Assembly (NCBI RefSeq): GCF_000400715.1
Contig: NZ_KE007347.1
Coordinates: 2,022,995 to 2,086,994 of the forward strand
Direction of reading: 5' to 3'
Length of the DNA: 64,000 nucleotides
Source: Acinetobacter genomosp. 15BJ
GTDB lineage: Bacteria > Pseudomonadota > Gammaproteobacteria > Pseudomonadales > Moraxellaceae
Shown here: in pieces, positions 47,606-57,393 of the stretch
Position numbering within the stretch: the first letter of the stretch is position 1
How the letters are laid out: every line of letters begins with the position of its first letter
The notes under the pieces: generated by a model
Database searches by the model: none
What the model was told of the DNA's origin: nothing
Seen by the model: the letters and a program-made list of their open reading frames with translations, nothing else
Made by a program: the position numbers and the translations under genes

Positions 47606-48889
47606 ATGTCTATCCTTAGTTGGGACGATTTTGAAGATGATTCGCAAAAACCGACTGCACCTGAACACAAGTCTGCGCCCATCGACACGCAAAAAACGGT
47701 TAATACGCAAGTGGTATCTGATTCAGAGCAATCATCGCCGCGCGTGGCAGCTGCACAACCCGCTAGAACCAGTACCGTGCGATCAACAGATCCCACCGAT
47801 TCGTTGGCACGAGCATCTGCTGCCTTAGAGCACTTAGATGCTGCACCAGGCTTGGAAGAGCTTGAGATGGGTGCACAGCGTGTACAGGTTGATGATAAAG
47901 CGATGATCAACTGTCGCGCAGACTTAAACCAGCTTGTTCCTTTTAAATACGAGTGGGCTTGGCAGAAGTATCTTGACGGGTGTGCAAACCACTGGATGCC
48001 GCAAGAAGTGAACATGAACCATGATATCGCGCTTTGGAAGTCTGAAAATGGCTTAACTGAAGATGAGCGTACCATCATCATGCGTTCTTTGGGTTTCTTC
48101 TCGACTGCGGACTCATTGGTTGCAAACAACTTGGTATTGGCGATCTACCGTCACATTACCAACCCTGAATGCCGTCAGTACATCTTGCGTCAAGCATTTG
48201 AAGAAGCGATTCACACGCATGCTTACCAATACTGTATCGAATCTTTGGGTATGGACGAAGGCGAAGTCTTCAACATGTACCGCGAGATTCCAAGTGTTGC
48301 ACGTAAAGCATCGTGGGGCTTGAAGTACACTCAATCTTTAAGTGATCCTACTTTCAATACAGGTACGCCTGAAAACGACCAACGTTTATTGCGTAACTTG
48401 ATCGCGTTCTACTGCGTACTTGAAGGGATCTTCTTCTACTGTGGTTTTACTCAAATCTTGAGTATGGGTCGTCGTAACAAGATGAACGGTGTTGCTGAGC
48501 AGTTCCAGTACATCTTGCGTGATGAGTCTATGCACTTGAACTTCGGTATCGACATGATCAACCAGATCAAGATCGAGAACCCACACTTGTGGACGGCTGA
48601 GTTCCAAGAAGAAGTGATTCAAATGATTCTTGAAGGTACGATGCTTGAAATCGAATATGCGCGTGACACCATGCCACGTGGTGTATTGGGTATGAATGCA
48701 AGCATGATGGAAGAATACTTGAAGTTCATCTGTAACCGTCGTTTAGCGCAACTTGGTTTACCTGAGCAGTTTGCTGGTGTAACTAACCCGTTTGCGTGGA
48801 TGTCGGAGATGATGGACTTGCGTAAAGAGAAGAACTTCTTTGAAACGCGTGTAACAGATTACCAAACTGGTGGTGCGTTAAGCTGGTAA
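47606..48889 (+). CDS. nrdB: Ribonucleotide reductase class Ia, beta subunit
   Basis: A 427-aa radical-generating subunit. After a variable, polar N-terminus of about 90 residues, the ferritin-like core has iron ligands in [17 protein letters not shown] (Glu, His and the nearby radical-site Tyr) and [13 protein letters not shown] (Glu, His). It forms the diferric-tyrosyl cofactor used by NrdA. Start 47606 is preferred because GAAGAGAGA is 7 nt upstream; an ATG two codons earlier touches the ribosome binding site. Longer than E. coli NrdB (376 aa) mainly at the N-terminus. Confidence 0.95.
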   Translation: MSILSWDDFEDDSQKPTAPEHKSAPIDTQKTVNTQVVSDSEQSSPRVAAAQPARTSTVRSTDPTDSLARASAALEHLDAAPGLEELEMGAQRVQVDDKAMINCRADLNQLVPFKYEWAWQKYLDGCANHWMPQEVNMNHDIALWKSENGLTEDERTIIMRSLGFFSTADSLVANNLVLAIYRHITNPECRQYILRQAFEEAIHTHAYQYCIESLGMDEGEVFNMYREIPSVARKASWGLKYTQSLSDPTFNTGTPENDQRLLRNLIAFYCVLEGIFFYCGFTQILSMGRRNKMNGVAEQFQYILRDESMHLNFGIDMINQIKIENPHLWTAEFQEEVIQMILEGTMLEIEYARDTMPRGVLGMNASMMEEYLKFICNRRLAQLGLPEQFAGVTNPFAWMSEMMDLRKEKNFFETRVTDYQTGGALSW

Positions 48890-48907
48890 GTTGAATTAAC
48901 AGCTAAT

Positions 48908-48935
48908 AAAAAACCGCCGAGATGGCGGTTTTTTT
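48908..48935 (+). terminator. Terminator of the nrd operon
   Basis: A-run, ACCGCC-GAGAT-GGCGGT, then T7, 24 bp after the nrdB stop codon. Confidence 0.92.
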
Positions 48936-49009
48936 ATGAAAATCAGAGCTTGTAAATTTCTATTTTTGCAAATTCATCCAGTTTAATTGGATTTTAACCA
49001 TGAAGAATT

Positions 49010-52000
49010 TTAGATCACTATTTGTTGATTATTGATTAGATCAACCAAACTTGTATTCGTATTATTTAAAGTCAATAACAATGAACTGCTAAAGGTTGAA
49101 CCACTACCATCTCGATCAATATATAACTGTGTATTTGAACCATTAACGACAGTCTTTAGGAATGAATCTAAATTAGCAGAAGTATAATTACCAGTATAAT
49201 CAACTAGCAAATCACCAATATCAATTTTGTCCGCATTTGCATTTGTTGCAGTATTACCAATAGTAAAATCTGACCAACTATCACTGCCATTACCACCTAA
49301 AGCATCAGTGATAACTAATAATTGATAAATTACAGTATCGGCGCCTGCTCCACCTGTGTATTGATCACTTCCAGCACCTCCATTCAGTACGTCATGACCA
49401 TTACCGCCAAGTAATTTGTCATTTCCAGCTCCTCCCATTAGAGAGTCATTTCCAGCACCACCATTCAACGTATTATTAGCACTATTACCTACTAAAATAT
49501 TGGCAAGTGAATTACCAGTACCATTAATTGTCGATGTTCCTGTAAGTGTGAGGTTTTCTATATTACTCCCCAAAGTAAAAGTAATAGAACTCTGTACTGT
49601 GTCTATACCCTCGTTAGCATTTTCAGTAATCGTATCTGTTGAACTTTCAATGATAAAAGTATCATTACCCCCCCCTCCTATAAGGGTGTTATTACCACTC
49701 CCTCCATAAAGCTGATCGTTCCCCTCCTCCCCATATAGTGAGTCATCTCCATCTCCACCATACAGTTGATCATTTCCATTTTTCCCCATAAGGAAATCAT
49801 TACCAGCAAACCCATATAAAACATTGTCTCTATTTTCAAAGCCTATAATTGAATTATCTTGTTCATCTCCTATTAATAACTGATTTTTTATATCATCTAA
49901 AGTCCAAACTACTTGATCTACAAATGTTATAGTTCTAAAAGCACTATATTTATTAAAGGCTCCTTGAATATCAAGTTGATCATCAGTGTTCCTTATTTTT
50001 AGAAGCAAACCACTCCCCCAGTAGGTTGAAAAATCAATATCACTTGCTAATACATCTAATTTGATATGTGTTTCGGTTAACAGTGTCGTTTCATCCATGT
50101 AAATTGAATAAATCTCATCCCGACCATATCCACGATTAAAAATGTAAGTATTCTTCCCAGTTCCACCATCAAGAATATCATTACCTGATCCACCATCAAG
50201 CAAATCATTCCCATCGTTACCAATTAGAAAATCATCTCCATCACCACCATAAAGCTGATCATCGCCTGACTGACCTGTAAGGCTATCATTACCAGCATGT
50301 CCGTATATAACATTGTTTCGATCTTCATAACCGATTAGATGATTATCTTGTTCGTTGCCAATCATTCGTTGCTTCTTAATATCCTCAATATCCCATACAG
50401 TTCCGTCCTGAAAACTAATGGATTTAAAAGAAGAATTTATTTGAAATACATCATTTATTTGCAGCTGATCCGCCGAATGCTTAATTTTTATAATTAAATC
50501 TGTTCCCCATAAACTATCGAGCTCAATTTCACTCGAAAGTACACCTAATTGAATATGAGCCTCAGTCTTGAGTTCATCTTCAGTCAATGCTTCTAAATAA
50601 ATTGTATCTTGCCCATACCCGTGATTGAATACATAAGTATTTATACCTAATCCACCACGTAGAACATCATTTCCTATCCCTCCATCAAGTAAATCATTGC
50701 CAGCACCACCACTCAACTCATCATCACCTGCCTCTCCATAGAGCTGAGCAGCTTGATTTCCAGTAAAAATTCTATCATTTCCTTCACCAGCAAAAATAAT
50801 GCCTTTAGTATCTGAGAAATAGATAAAATCATCATCTCTGTCGAAAACACCAATAACAAAATCTTTGTAGCTAGATGCTTCATTGAATTGCTCGACATCA
50901 GTGTAAATACCAAGCTCTTTTAACCATATTTTTGTTGGAACATCTAAACCTTGTTGCTTTATAGCCATGTTAATAATATTCCAGCCTTGCCAGTTATACG
51001 CTGTAAGTACGTTTTGAGTAGCAAGGTTGAAATCGTATAATTCAGTGATACCTGATTCAAAATTTTGTTGAATATTTTGCTCAAAATATTGATTAAGCAA
51101 TTGATAGTTATGTTCTAAACTATTTTCATCACCCAAGGAAAAATCAATCATATCAATAAGTGGTTTAAAACGAGTTTGTAGTAATAAACTTTGCTGTATC
51201 CCATCTATAATCTGTGTATATGCCTGACTCAATAGCGGACTAATATTGTTAGCTATACTAAGCTCATAACGTGTATATTCTTGCTGATTTTCTATATATG
51301 TTATTTTTTCTACGCCATCGACTGCCGATAAGTTAGTACTTGATTCCTCTGGTAATTTAAAATAATAACGTCCATTAAAAACTTCTAAAACTTTGAGCTT
51401 ATATTCCCATTCAAATACCGTATTTTTCCACACTTGATCATAGATGGCCTGACCTTGTCCATCATAATTTTCTACATGTGAATATTCTTTTTCTAAGCCT
51501 AACTGCTTCCAAAAAATAGAGCTATTCAATTGATTAGCACGTTGTTCTATTGTTTGATAACTTGCGTCTGTTGCAACCCATTCTTTTATAACTTGAGCTA
51601 CTAAAGTACGCTGTTCTAAATAATCTGTAGTTTGAACAAGTTGTGCAACAAGATTTTTTAGTACACTCGATTGCATCATCGCTTCATGTAAATCTCGTAA
51701 TTTACCCGAGCCAATGATATTCGGTAGCATTGCAACATCTTGGCTCACTGCAATTGAATCACTAAAAGTTCGGTGAAAGGTATCATTGACCAGATTAATA
51801 TCTGCCATATGACTGACTTCACCTAGTGTTTCTTGCACACCATTTTTATAATATGTTCCTAAATCTGCAATTTCATTGCCATTTTCGAGTATTTGATTAT
51901 TGGCTACTTTTTTAACATTAAAGCCTGTAATACCCAGTTCCCCCAAACCAAACAGTTCGTTTGCTTGTGATATTCCATCCTGATTTAGATCACGCCATAC

Positions 52001-53665
52001 TTTGAGTTGGTTCCAATGTGCATCTGCTGAGTCAACAGTGCCATCTCGATTGGTGTCCTGATCAGCAAGTGCCTCAAAACCATTTTTAGCCGTACCGCCT
52101 GTTGATAATGGGGTTGAATCTCCAAATAGTTCAGTTCCATTGTCAATTTTTCCATTGCCATTTCGATCTAATACTAAAAAACCATCATCAGGGAGTACCC
52201 AGCCCGTATTGGTTTTTATACCATTGGCCGTATGGTCAAACATGACAGGATTGGTACTAGATGGTGCTCGAGTTTCAAGCCCATCATGATCTAAATCTAA
52301 TGTCAGTGGGTCTGCTCGAAAAGTTTTTTGTGCAAGGTTAAATAAGTGTGCACTTTCATCAAAATTACTTAGACCATTACTATGAATGACCTGTTCACCA
52401 AACAGCCAAGTTTTAATGTTATGGAATACATTATTTACACCTTCTTTAATATAGTTATAAACCGTATCTCCCCCTATAATTGATCCAGCAATTCCACCAA
52501 CAATAGCAAGTCCAATGGTTATCGGTGCAGAGACAGTCCCTATAGCAGCAACACCTCCAACCAGTAAAGCGCTGCCAATTGAACCTGCAATTGCATCAGC
52601 AGTGGTATGTGCAACCCAATCATCAATAATTTGTTGTTTTTGTTGTTGTGTTTCAGCAGCATTTACTTGTGAACTGAGTACAAGTATCCCAATTGCAGTG
52701 CCTGCATAACCAACGCCTTTTGCTAAATTTAAAAAGTGAGAGCTTTCCAGAGGAGGCAGATTTTGAGCCAATTGTTGAGTAATCGACTCCGCTCGTTCCA
52801 GTTGAGAAATTCCACGATTTAAAAAATCCATTTGTGATGGATTTAATAAACTTGTACTTGGTGTATCACCAAGTAATGTCGAATGAATGACGGATGTATC
52901 TGCATTGGCTGTAACGGACGCAATCTTTGTATGGTCAAAAAGATTATTCGGTCCATCCAGAAAGCGGCTGACATCATAACCAGTCACCTTGCCATTTGCA
53001 TTGATGATTTCATCAATGAGCGAAGAATAAATCAGTGATTTTGCCTGTACGGCTGCACGTGCATTATCAATTGCTTGCACATGCGTGAGCCCATTGGCAA
53101 TATCAGCATCGTACATGGCTTTCAGTGTTTCACGCGGAATACCATCAATGGTTTTTACATGTGGGTTCTCGAGAAGTGCTGGCAGTTCCACACGGGCAAA
53201 CACTTTATCATCAGTACCAAATGGTGTCAGGGTACGAACATCCCCTGAAGCAGCCTGAGCCAAGGCTTCTGAGGCCTTATCCCATAATGCAGGGCTTTTG
53301 ACTCCATCAATTATAGTCTCATTGTTCATAATGCTTCTATAGTCAGAGATATTATTTTTTCCAGCAATTTCCATTAAATAGCTATCGATCTCCCTTGAAT
53401 ACATTAACTCTGAAAACTTGGTACTGCCCAAGATGGTTAAAGGATTACTGGCATTTTTTGAGATTTCTTTTGCTACGATATAGAGATGGTCTGTTGGATT
53501 TTGACCTGCATAGAACAGTGTATTTTTATGTTGTAAATCCGTTGATACAGTGGGGACTAGATCCGTAAAGGCTTGACGTAAATCCTGAATGGTGACTTGT
53601 CCATTCACCTGCTTTATCGCAGCAAGTTGATTAATAATATTTTGGGTTTCTGCTGATCTTACCAT
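49010..53665 (-). CDS. Large RTX calcium-binding protein, type I secretion substrate
   Basis: A 1551-aa protein, unusual among its neighbours. Approximate layout: N-terminal helical domain (1-320); two glycine-rich hydrophobic stretches (320-405, including VGGVAAIGTVSAPITIGLAI); a calcium-binding region of DxDxDG type (450-590: DLDHDGLETR, DRNGNGKIDNG, DTNRDGTVDSAD, DLNQDGISQ); a helical part (590-960); RTX nonapeptides GGxGNDxL (960-1440) interrupted by two related modules of about 165 aa; and a type I secretion target (1440-1551) ending in QIVI. No signal peptide and no adjacent secretion genes. The start at 53665 follows a GGGGG run. It resembles the FrpC-like group. Whether it is a toxin is unproven. 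Confidence 0.88.
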   Translation of the reverse strand: MVRSAETQNIINQLAAIKQVNGQVTIQDLRQAFTDLVPTVSTDLQHKNTLFYAGQNPTDHLYIVAKEISKNASNPLTILGSTKFSELMYSREIDSYLMEIAGKNNISDYRSIMNNETIIDGVKSPALWDKASEALAQAASGDVRTLTPFGTDDKVFARVELPALLENPHVKTIDGIPRETLKAMYDADIANGLTHVQAIDNARAAVQAKSLIYSSLIDEIINANGKVTGYDVSRFLDGPNNLFDHTKIASVTANADTSVIHSTLLGDTPSTSLLNPSQMDFLNRGISQLERAESITQQLAQNLPPLESSHFLNLAKGVGYAGTAIGILVLSSQVNAAETQQQKQQIIDDWVAHTTADAIAGSIGSALLVGGVAAIGTVSAPITIGLAIVGGIAGSIIGGDTVYNYIKEGVNNVFHNIKTWLFGEQVIHSNGLSNFDESAHLFNLAQKTFRADPLTLDLDHDGLETRAPSSTNPVMFDHTANGIKTNTGWVLPDDGFLVLDRNGNGKIDNGTELFGDSTPLSTGGTAKNGFEALADQDTNRDGTVDSADAHWNQLKVWRDLNQDGISQANELFGLGELGITGFNVKKVANNQILENGNEIADLGTYYKNGVQETLGEVSHMADINLVNDTFHRTFSDSIAVSQDVAMLPNIIGSGKLRDLHEAMMQSSVLKNLVAQLVQTTDYLEQRTLVAQVIKEWVATDASYQTIEQRANQLNSSIFWKQLGLEKEYSHVENYDGQGQAIYDQVWKNTVFEWEYKLKVLEVFNGRYYFKLPEESSTNLSAVDGVEKITYIENQQEYTRYELSIANNISPLLSQAYTQIIDGIQQSLLLQTRFKPLIDMIDFSLGDENSLEHNYQLLNQYFEQNIQQNFESGITELYDFNLATQNVLTAYNWQGWNIINMAIKQQGLDVPTKIWLKELGIYTDVEQFNEASSYKDFVIGVFDRDDDFIYFSDTKGIIFAGEGNDRIFTGNQAAQLYGEAGDDELSGGAGNDLLDGGIGNDVLRGGLGINTYVFNHGYGQDTIYLEALTEDELKTEAHIQLGVLSSEIELDSLWGTDLIIKIKHSADQLQINDVFQINSSFKSISFQDGTVWDIEDIKKQRMIGNEQDNHLIGYEDRNNVIYGHAGNDSLTGQSGDDQLYGGDGDDFLIGNDGNDLLDGGSGNDILDGGTGKNTYIFNRGYGRDEIYSIYMDETTLLTETHIKLDVLASDIDFSTYWGSGLLLKIRNTDDQLDIQGAFNKYSAFRTITFVDQVVWTLDDIKNQLLIGDEQDNSIIGFENRDNVLYGFAGNDFLMGKNGNDQLYGGDGDDSLYGEEGNDQLYGGSGNNTLIGGGGNDTFIIESSTDTITENANEGIDTVQSSITFTLGSNIENLTLTGTSTINGTGNSLANILVGNSANNTLNGGAGNDSLMGGAGNDKLLGGNGHDVLNGGAGSDQYTGGAGADTVIYQLLVITDALGGNGSDSWSDFTIGNTATNANADKIDIGDLLVDYTGNYTSANLDSFLKTVVNGSNTQLYIDRDGSGSTFSSSLLLTLNNTNTSLVDLINNQQIVI
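49340..50740 (-). repeat. RTX repeat array with two long modules
   Basis: DNA coding for GGxGxDxLx nonapeptides, plus two copies of a longer unit that opens with INTYVFNHGYGQDTIY or KNTYIFNRGYGRDEIY and ends with DNHLIGYEDRNNVIYGHAGND or DNSIIGFENRDNVLYGFAGND-type blocks. The units lie about 500 bp apart. The modules look like the haemolysin-type calcium-binding-related domain. Internal duplication is the likely origin. Confidence 0.75.
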
Positions 53666-53684
53666 CTCTTTATTTCCCCCTAAA

Positions 53685-54266
53685 TTAATCGTTATTTTTT
53701 CGTAAGCCTTTGAGCATATCAATCTTCAGGTTGTAATAAACCTGTGTTGTTATAGCCCAGTCCTTTATTTTTCTTGTCTCCTCATAAGTTACTAATGCCT
53801 CAGCAATTAATTGTCTGACTTCCTCCTGAATTTCACTTTCATCATTAATTCTTATGATGTCGGAAGTATGTGAATACTGAATACTGAGAGATGAGATATA
53901 AAATTCATTATCTGCTTTTTTTTTCGAATTTTCTGCCAGAGTAAACCCAAAATGGGTTAAATAAATTATAAACTTTGTAGTAATAATTGCTTCCACAGTT
54001 GGCCAATGATAATGTGTTACAGGATTATTTTCATAGCCATCAAAATAATAAGGGCCTTCTTTCTCAAGAATAATTTTTTTTTCTTGAGAAGCCCCACCAC
54101 CGCCCCCAAAAAATGATAAATAATAAATATTTCGCTCTTCATCTACTAGCAAGCTTTCATCAATCCGAATAGGAAAGTCTAGGTCCAAATCCTGTATTAA
54201 TGGTTCAACTTGTATTACCAGTTGTTCCAATTTTTCATTGGTGATTCTTGTTCTTTCAAAAGTCAT
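53685..54266 (-). CDS. Hypothetical protein encoded with the RTX protein
   Basis: A 193-aa soluble protein that I do not recognise. It starts at 54266, where GAAAGAG is 8 nt upstream. It ends 19 bp before the RTX gene, so the two are very likely co-transcribed and the small gene is translated first. It is acidic, has no signal peptide or membrane helix, and contains an odd run of five glycines (YYLSFFGGGGGASQEKK, about residues 48-64) and a beta-rich middle. An immunity, chaperone or activation role is conceivable from context only. Low GC, like the RTX gene. Confidence 0.65.
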   Translation of the reverse strand: MTFERTRITNEKLEQLVIQVEPLIQDLDLDFPIRIDESLLVDEERNIYYLSFFGGGGGASQEKKIILEKEGPYYFDGYENNPVTHYHWPTVEAIITTKFIIYLTHFGFTLAENSKKKADNEFYISSLSIQYSHTSDIIRINDESEIQEEVRQLIAEALVTYEETRKIKDWAITTQVYYNLKIDMLKGLRKNND

Positions 54267-54592
54267 AAATTTTACTCTTTCACACATTTATTAGCTAAAC
54301 CATACAATCACTATTAAAATTGCATGGGTTAAATAATTATTATTTAAGATCTAGATTAAGAGTAAAGCTAATCCAAGTTAAAAACTCAAATATTTTTCTT
54401 TAAATACCCCAATCTAAAAATACTAATTATGTCTTTTCGCTTAAAAACACTATCATCCACCTTATGCACTTGTATTATTCACTATTTTAATTTTTGAAGA
54501 ATGATATACTAAGATTAAACAAGTCATAAAAATAGTACCTTTTATGAATTTTTTAATAAAATTAGTGCTTTATTATATTGAATATTATCCCC
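54267..54592. other. AT-rich gap upstream of the RTX operon
   Basis: About 325 bp, very AT-rich, between the 193-aa gene start and the TetR gene end. It must hold the RTX operon promoter (minus strand). I see no gene and no strong hairpin; the TetR transcript also ends here. Confidence 0.45.
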
Positions 54593-55150
54593 TTAGATAG
54601 CTTTCACCCCCACCAACCACCCTTCCAACAACTTCCCTTTATCCACCTTATCCCCACTCAACAACTGCACCATTGCCCCGTCCACCACAAACAAAAACAT
54701 CTGTGCATCCGCTTTGGCGGCATGGATATCCGTCCTTGCCAACAACATATAAATTTCACGAATCAACCAGTTTCGGTACTCCACCACCATCTCATACGCC
54801 TTTGGATAACGTGCTTTAATTTCAAAAACTGCTCTAAATAATAAATGGTACATTCCTTCTAAATCGGCATGTAGAAAGAAAATTCGTTTCAGCCTTTCAC
54901 GCCCCGATAAGTTTTTATTGGCATACAGAATTGAACGGACTTCTTTCTTCAGTGCCGCTCTCTGTAAGCTCAACGTCATTTCAACCAAATGCTCTTTGGA
55001 GTGAAAGTATTTATAAAACGTGCCTTTGGCAATTTTAGACTCATCAATAATTAGGTCGACCCCAACATGATGAAAGCCATCTTGGTTAAACAGTGCTTGT
55101 GAGGTATCCAAGACTCTTAAAGCACGATAAGTCAAAGCAAAAGGTGGCAT
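54593..55150 (-). CDS. TetR/AcrR-family regulator
   Basis: A 185-aa repressor-type protein. The DNA-binding domain is at about residues 8-52 with RALRVLDTSQALFNQDGFHHVGVDLIIDESKIAKGTFYKYFHSKEHLV (given here in parts: TSQALFNQDGFHHVGVD, then IAKGTFYKYFHSKEHL); KGTFYKYF is the recognition helix. Start 55150 is chosen because homology begins there and GGAAATGAT precedes it; 38 more codons upstream are open but not family-like. Its target is unclear: the RTX pair lies downstream and the flavin reductase module upstream, both on the same strand. Confidence 0.86.
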   Translation of the reverse strand: MPPFALTYRALRVLDTSQALFNQDGFHHVGVDLIIDESKIAKGTFYKYFHSKEHLVEMTLSLQRAALKKEVRSILYANKNLSGRERLKRIFFLHADLEGMYHLLFRAVFEIKARYPKAYEMVVEYRNWLIREIYMLLARTDIHAAKADAQMFLFVVDGAMVQLLSGDKVDKGKLLEGWLVGVKAI

Positions 55151-55445
55151 ATCATTTCCATGATTCAATAATTTTTTGTTGTTGCTCAACCAGATCAAGC
55201 GGCCATTTATGCTGCAATAAGCAAAAAAGGCATGCAAAGACCCGATAAGATGGCCTGAGCGCATCTCAAGTTTTATTGTTGATATGATTTTTTAGTCGCG
55301 GCAAAGCGGCGCTTGAAAAGCCTAAAGGCAATCAAACGGCGTCAAAGACTAATGAAGAAGAATAAAAAGATGATGCATGGCCAACTCCTACAAAATTCGG
55401 AATACTGCCAAGACATAAAGATTATGGTGGCAGGGAGAAAGAGGG

Positions 55446-55577
55446 TTGACAGACTGAACCTAAGAATCAGCACGCCCGAAGGCGTCCCCCTTTCGCCCTA
55501 CCGCTACAAAAGGGGGACGAACGAGTCTACATCAAAAAAACAAGGTTTTTCAATGCACTTAGGAAACGGTCTGTCAA
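55446..55577. repeat. Structured non-coding element with nested inverted repeats
   Basis: Outer arms TTGACAGAC (55446-55454) and GTCTGTCAA (55569-55577) enclose a perfect 11-bp hairpin CGTCCCCCTTT / AAAGGGGGACG (55483-55493, 55509-55519) and a small CGCC-CGAA-GGCG stem. The stretch is clearly richer in GC than its flanks. It lies in a 608-bp gap (55151-55758) without a credible gene. It could be a structured RNA, a palindromic repeat or a leftover of a phage or satellite element. Confidence 0.5.
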
Positions 55578-55758
55578 AACCGACTGGCGATGTAGGCCAG
55601 CGCTTAAAGAATAAGCGGTGAGTTTAAGGGTGTCAATGTTACACTTTGGGCCAAAGCAGTTTTATTATTATTTTTCAATAGATTATATTGTTTATTATTT
55701 TTAAATTATGATGTAAACGTATTTTAATAATGAGCCGATTGGCTTAAAGCATCCTGCT

Positions 55759-56250
55759 TTAAGCGACTTCAGTTTGCCCAACTTGGTGATAGGCACGATT
55801 AAAATATACCAAACTTTGATCATGCCCACTTTGTTGAACTGCCACAATACGACAAATAAAAATCGTATGCGTTCCAACTTCCTGAATTTGATCAATCTCA
55901 CAATCGAAATTCACCAAGGCATCATCCAAAACAGGCGCACCTGTTTCCAACTCTGACCAAGCACCGTGTTTAAAACGTTCTTCTGGACTCAATTTAGACG
56001 AAAAGGCTTTAGAAATATGTTGATGATCTGCGCTTAACACATTCACGCTTAAGATTTTATTGTCAACGAAATGCACATGCGAACTCGATGCCCGATTCAT
56101 ACACACCAATAAAGTCGGAGGCGTATCGGTGACGCTACATACAGCAGATGCAGTAAAGCCATAACGACCAGACATGCCAGTGGTGGTAATCACACTGACC
56201 GCACTGGTGAGTAAAGACATTGCATCTCTAAAATCTGTTGCTTCAACCAT
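55759..56250 (-). CDS. Flavin reductase family protein next to mesD
   Basis: A 163-aa FMN-binding split-barrel protein of the HpaC/RutF flavin reductase type. The family block GFTASAVCSVTDTPPTLLVCMNRASSSH (about residues 32-59, in parts GFTASAVCSVTDTPP and LLVCMNRASSSH) and NVLSADHQHISKAFSSK are clear, as is VNFDCEIDQIQEVGTHTIFI near the end. It would use NAD(P)H to make free reduced flavin. The ATG at 56250 has GAGG 9 nt upstream. It is 87 bp downstream of mesD on the same strand and may feed reduced flavin to the oxygen-dependent MesX/MesD system. Confidence 0.87.
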   Translation of the reverse strand: MVEATDFRDAMSLLTSAVSVITTTGMSGRYGFTASAVCSVTDTPPTLLVCMNRASSSHVHFVDNKILSVNVLSADHQHISKAFSSKLSPEERFKHGAWSELETGAPVLDDALVNFDCEIDQIQEVGTHTIFICRIVAVQQSGHDQSLVYFNRAYHQVGQTEVA

Positions 56251-56337
56251 CACTTTATACCTCAATTAAACCCGAGCTTTGCGGTGGTATCAAGGGCGCA
56301 CATACTCGCCCTTTCTACCTCACAACATCAGTGCATT

Positions 56338-57369
56338 TTAGCCTTGCAGTTCTTGACGAATAATTTCTGCACCTGCACTTAATGCATTCAGCTTGCCACG
56401 TGCAACATCACGCGCCAAAGGTGCCATACCACAGTTGGTAGATGGATACAGCTTATCAGCGTCCACAAACTGAAGTGCTTTACGTAAGGTATCGGCAACT
56501 TCTTCTGGCGTTTCAACCGTGTTGCTCGCCACGTCAATCGCACCAACCATCACCTTTTTACCGCGAATCAATTCAATCAGATCCATCGGCACACGCGAGT
56601 TGTGACATTCCAGTGAGATGATATCAAGTTTTGACTGTTGTAGCTTTGGAAAAGCCTCTTCATATTGGCGCCATTCTGAACCAAGGGTCTTTTTCCAGTC
56701 GGTATTGGCTTTAATGCCATAACCATAACAAATGTGCACCGCAGTTTCACACTTCAAACCTTCAAGCGCACGTTCTAAAGTCGCCACACCCCAGTCATTT
56801 ACTTCATCAAAGAACACATTAAAAGCAGGTTCATCGAATTGAATAATATCTACGCCCGCCGCTTCTAATTCTTTGGCTTCTTCATTCAGGATTTTGGCGA
56901 ATTCCCATGCCAGCTTTTCACGACTTTTATAATGTGCATCATACAGCGTATCAATCATGGTCATTGGACCTGGCAACGCCCATTTAATCGGTTGATTGGT
57001 TTGCTGACGTAAAAACTTGGCATCTTCAACAAAAACAGGCTTTTGACGCGATACCGCACCGACTACAGTCGGAACACTGGCATCATAACGATTACGGATA
57101 CGCACCGTCTCACGTTTCTCAAAATCAACACCCGTAAGATGCTCAATAAATGTCGTCACAAAATGCTGACGGGTTTGCTCGCCATCACTGACAATATCAA
57201 TGCCCGCCACTTGCTGTTCATGCAAAGACAAACGTAAAGCATCCTGTTTACCTTCAATCAGACCCTGCTCTTGCAATTTCCAAGGTGACCAAAGCTTTTC
57301 AGGCTCTGCCAGCCAAGACGGTTTCGGTAAGCTACCCGCAGTCGACGTTGGTAATAATCTTTTCATCAT
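56338..57369 (-). CDS. mesD: Core methionine synthase MesD (MetE C-terminal-type)
   Basis: A 343-aa protein equal to the catalytic barrel of MetE without the N-terminal half. Zinc and homocysteine residues are in place: DGEQTRQHF near the start, IQFDEPAFNVFF, His and Cys in AVHICYGYG, Glu in SLECHNSRVP and Cys in STNCGMAPLARDVA. Such core enzymes lack folate binding. The MesD family of aerobic bacteria, shown in Acinetobacter, makes methionine without methylfolate or B12 and needs the DUF1852 protein and oxygen. The start is ATG 57369 with AAGG 6 nt upstream. mesX lies 24 bp upstream. Confidence 0.9.
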   Translation of the reverse strand: MMKRLLPTSTAGSLPKPSWLAEPEKLWSPWKLQEQGLIEGKQDALRLSLHEQQVAGIDIVSDGEQTRQHFVTTFIEHLTGVDFEKRETVRIRNRYDASVPTVVGAVSRQKPVFVEDAKFLRQQTNQPIKWALPGPMTMIDTLYDAHYKSREKLAWEFAKILNEEAKELEAAGVDIIQFDEPAFNVFFDEVNDWGVATLERALEGLKCETAVHICYGYGIKANTDWKKTLGSEWRQYEEAFPKLQQSKLDIISLECHNSRVPMDLIELIRGKKVMVGAIDVASNTVETPEEVADTLRKALQFVDADKLYPSTNCGMAPLARDVARGKLNALSAGAEIIRQELQG

Positions 57370-57393
57370 CAATAACCTTATATTTTCAATAAA

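Noticed and set aside
47512..48129. 205-codon antisense frame over nrdB
   Set aside because: Opposite to the well-supported nrdB; shadow of its codon pattern.
49340..50740. Regular short repeats that might suggest a CRISPR array
   Set aside because: They are in-frame codons for RTX nonapeptides within one long gene; no constant repeat with unique spacers.
55313..55621. 102-codon open frame, Lys/Arg-rich
   Set aside because: Starts at TTG without a ribosome binding site, runs through nested inverted repeats and resembles no protein; more likely non-coding.
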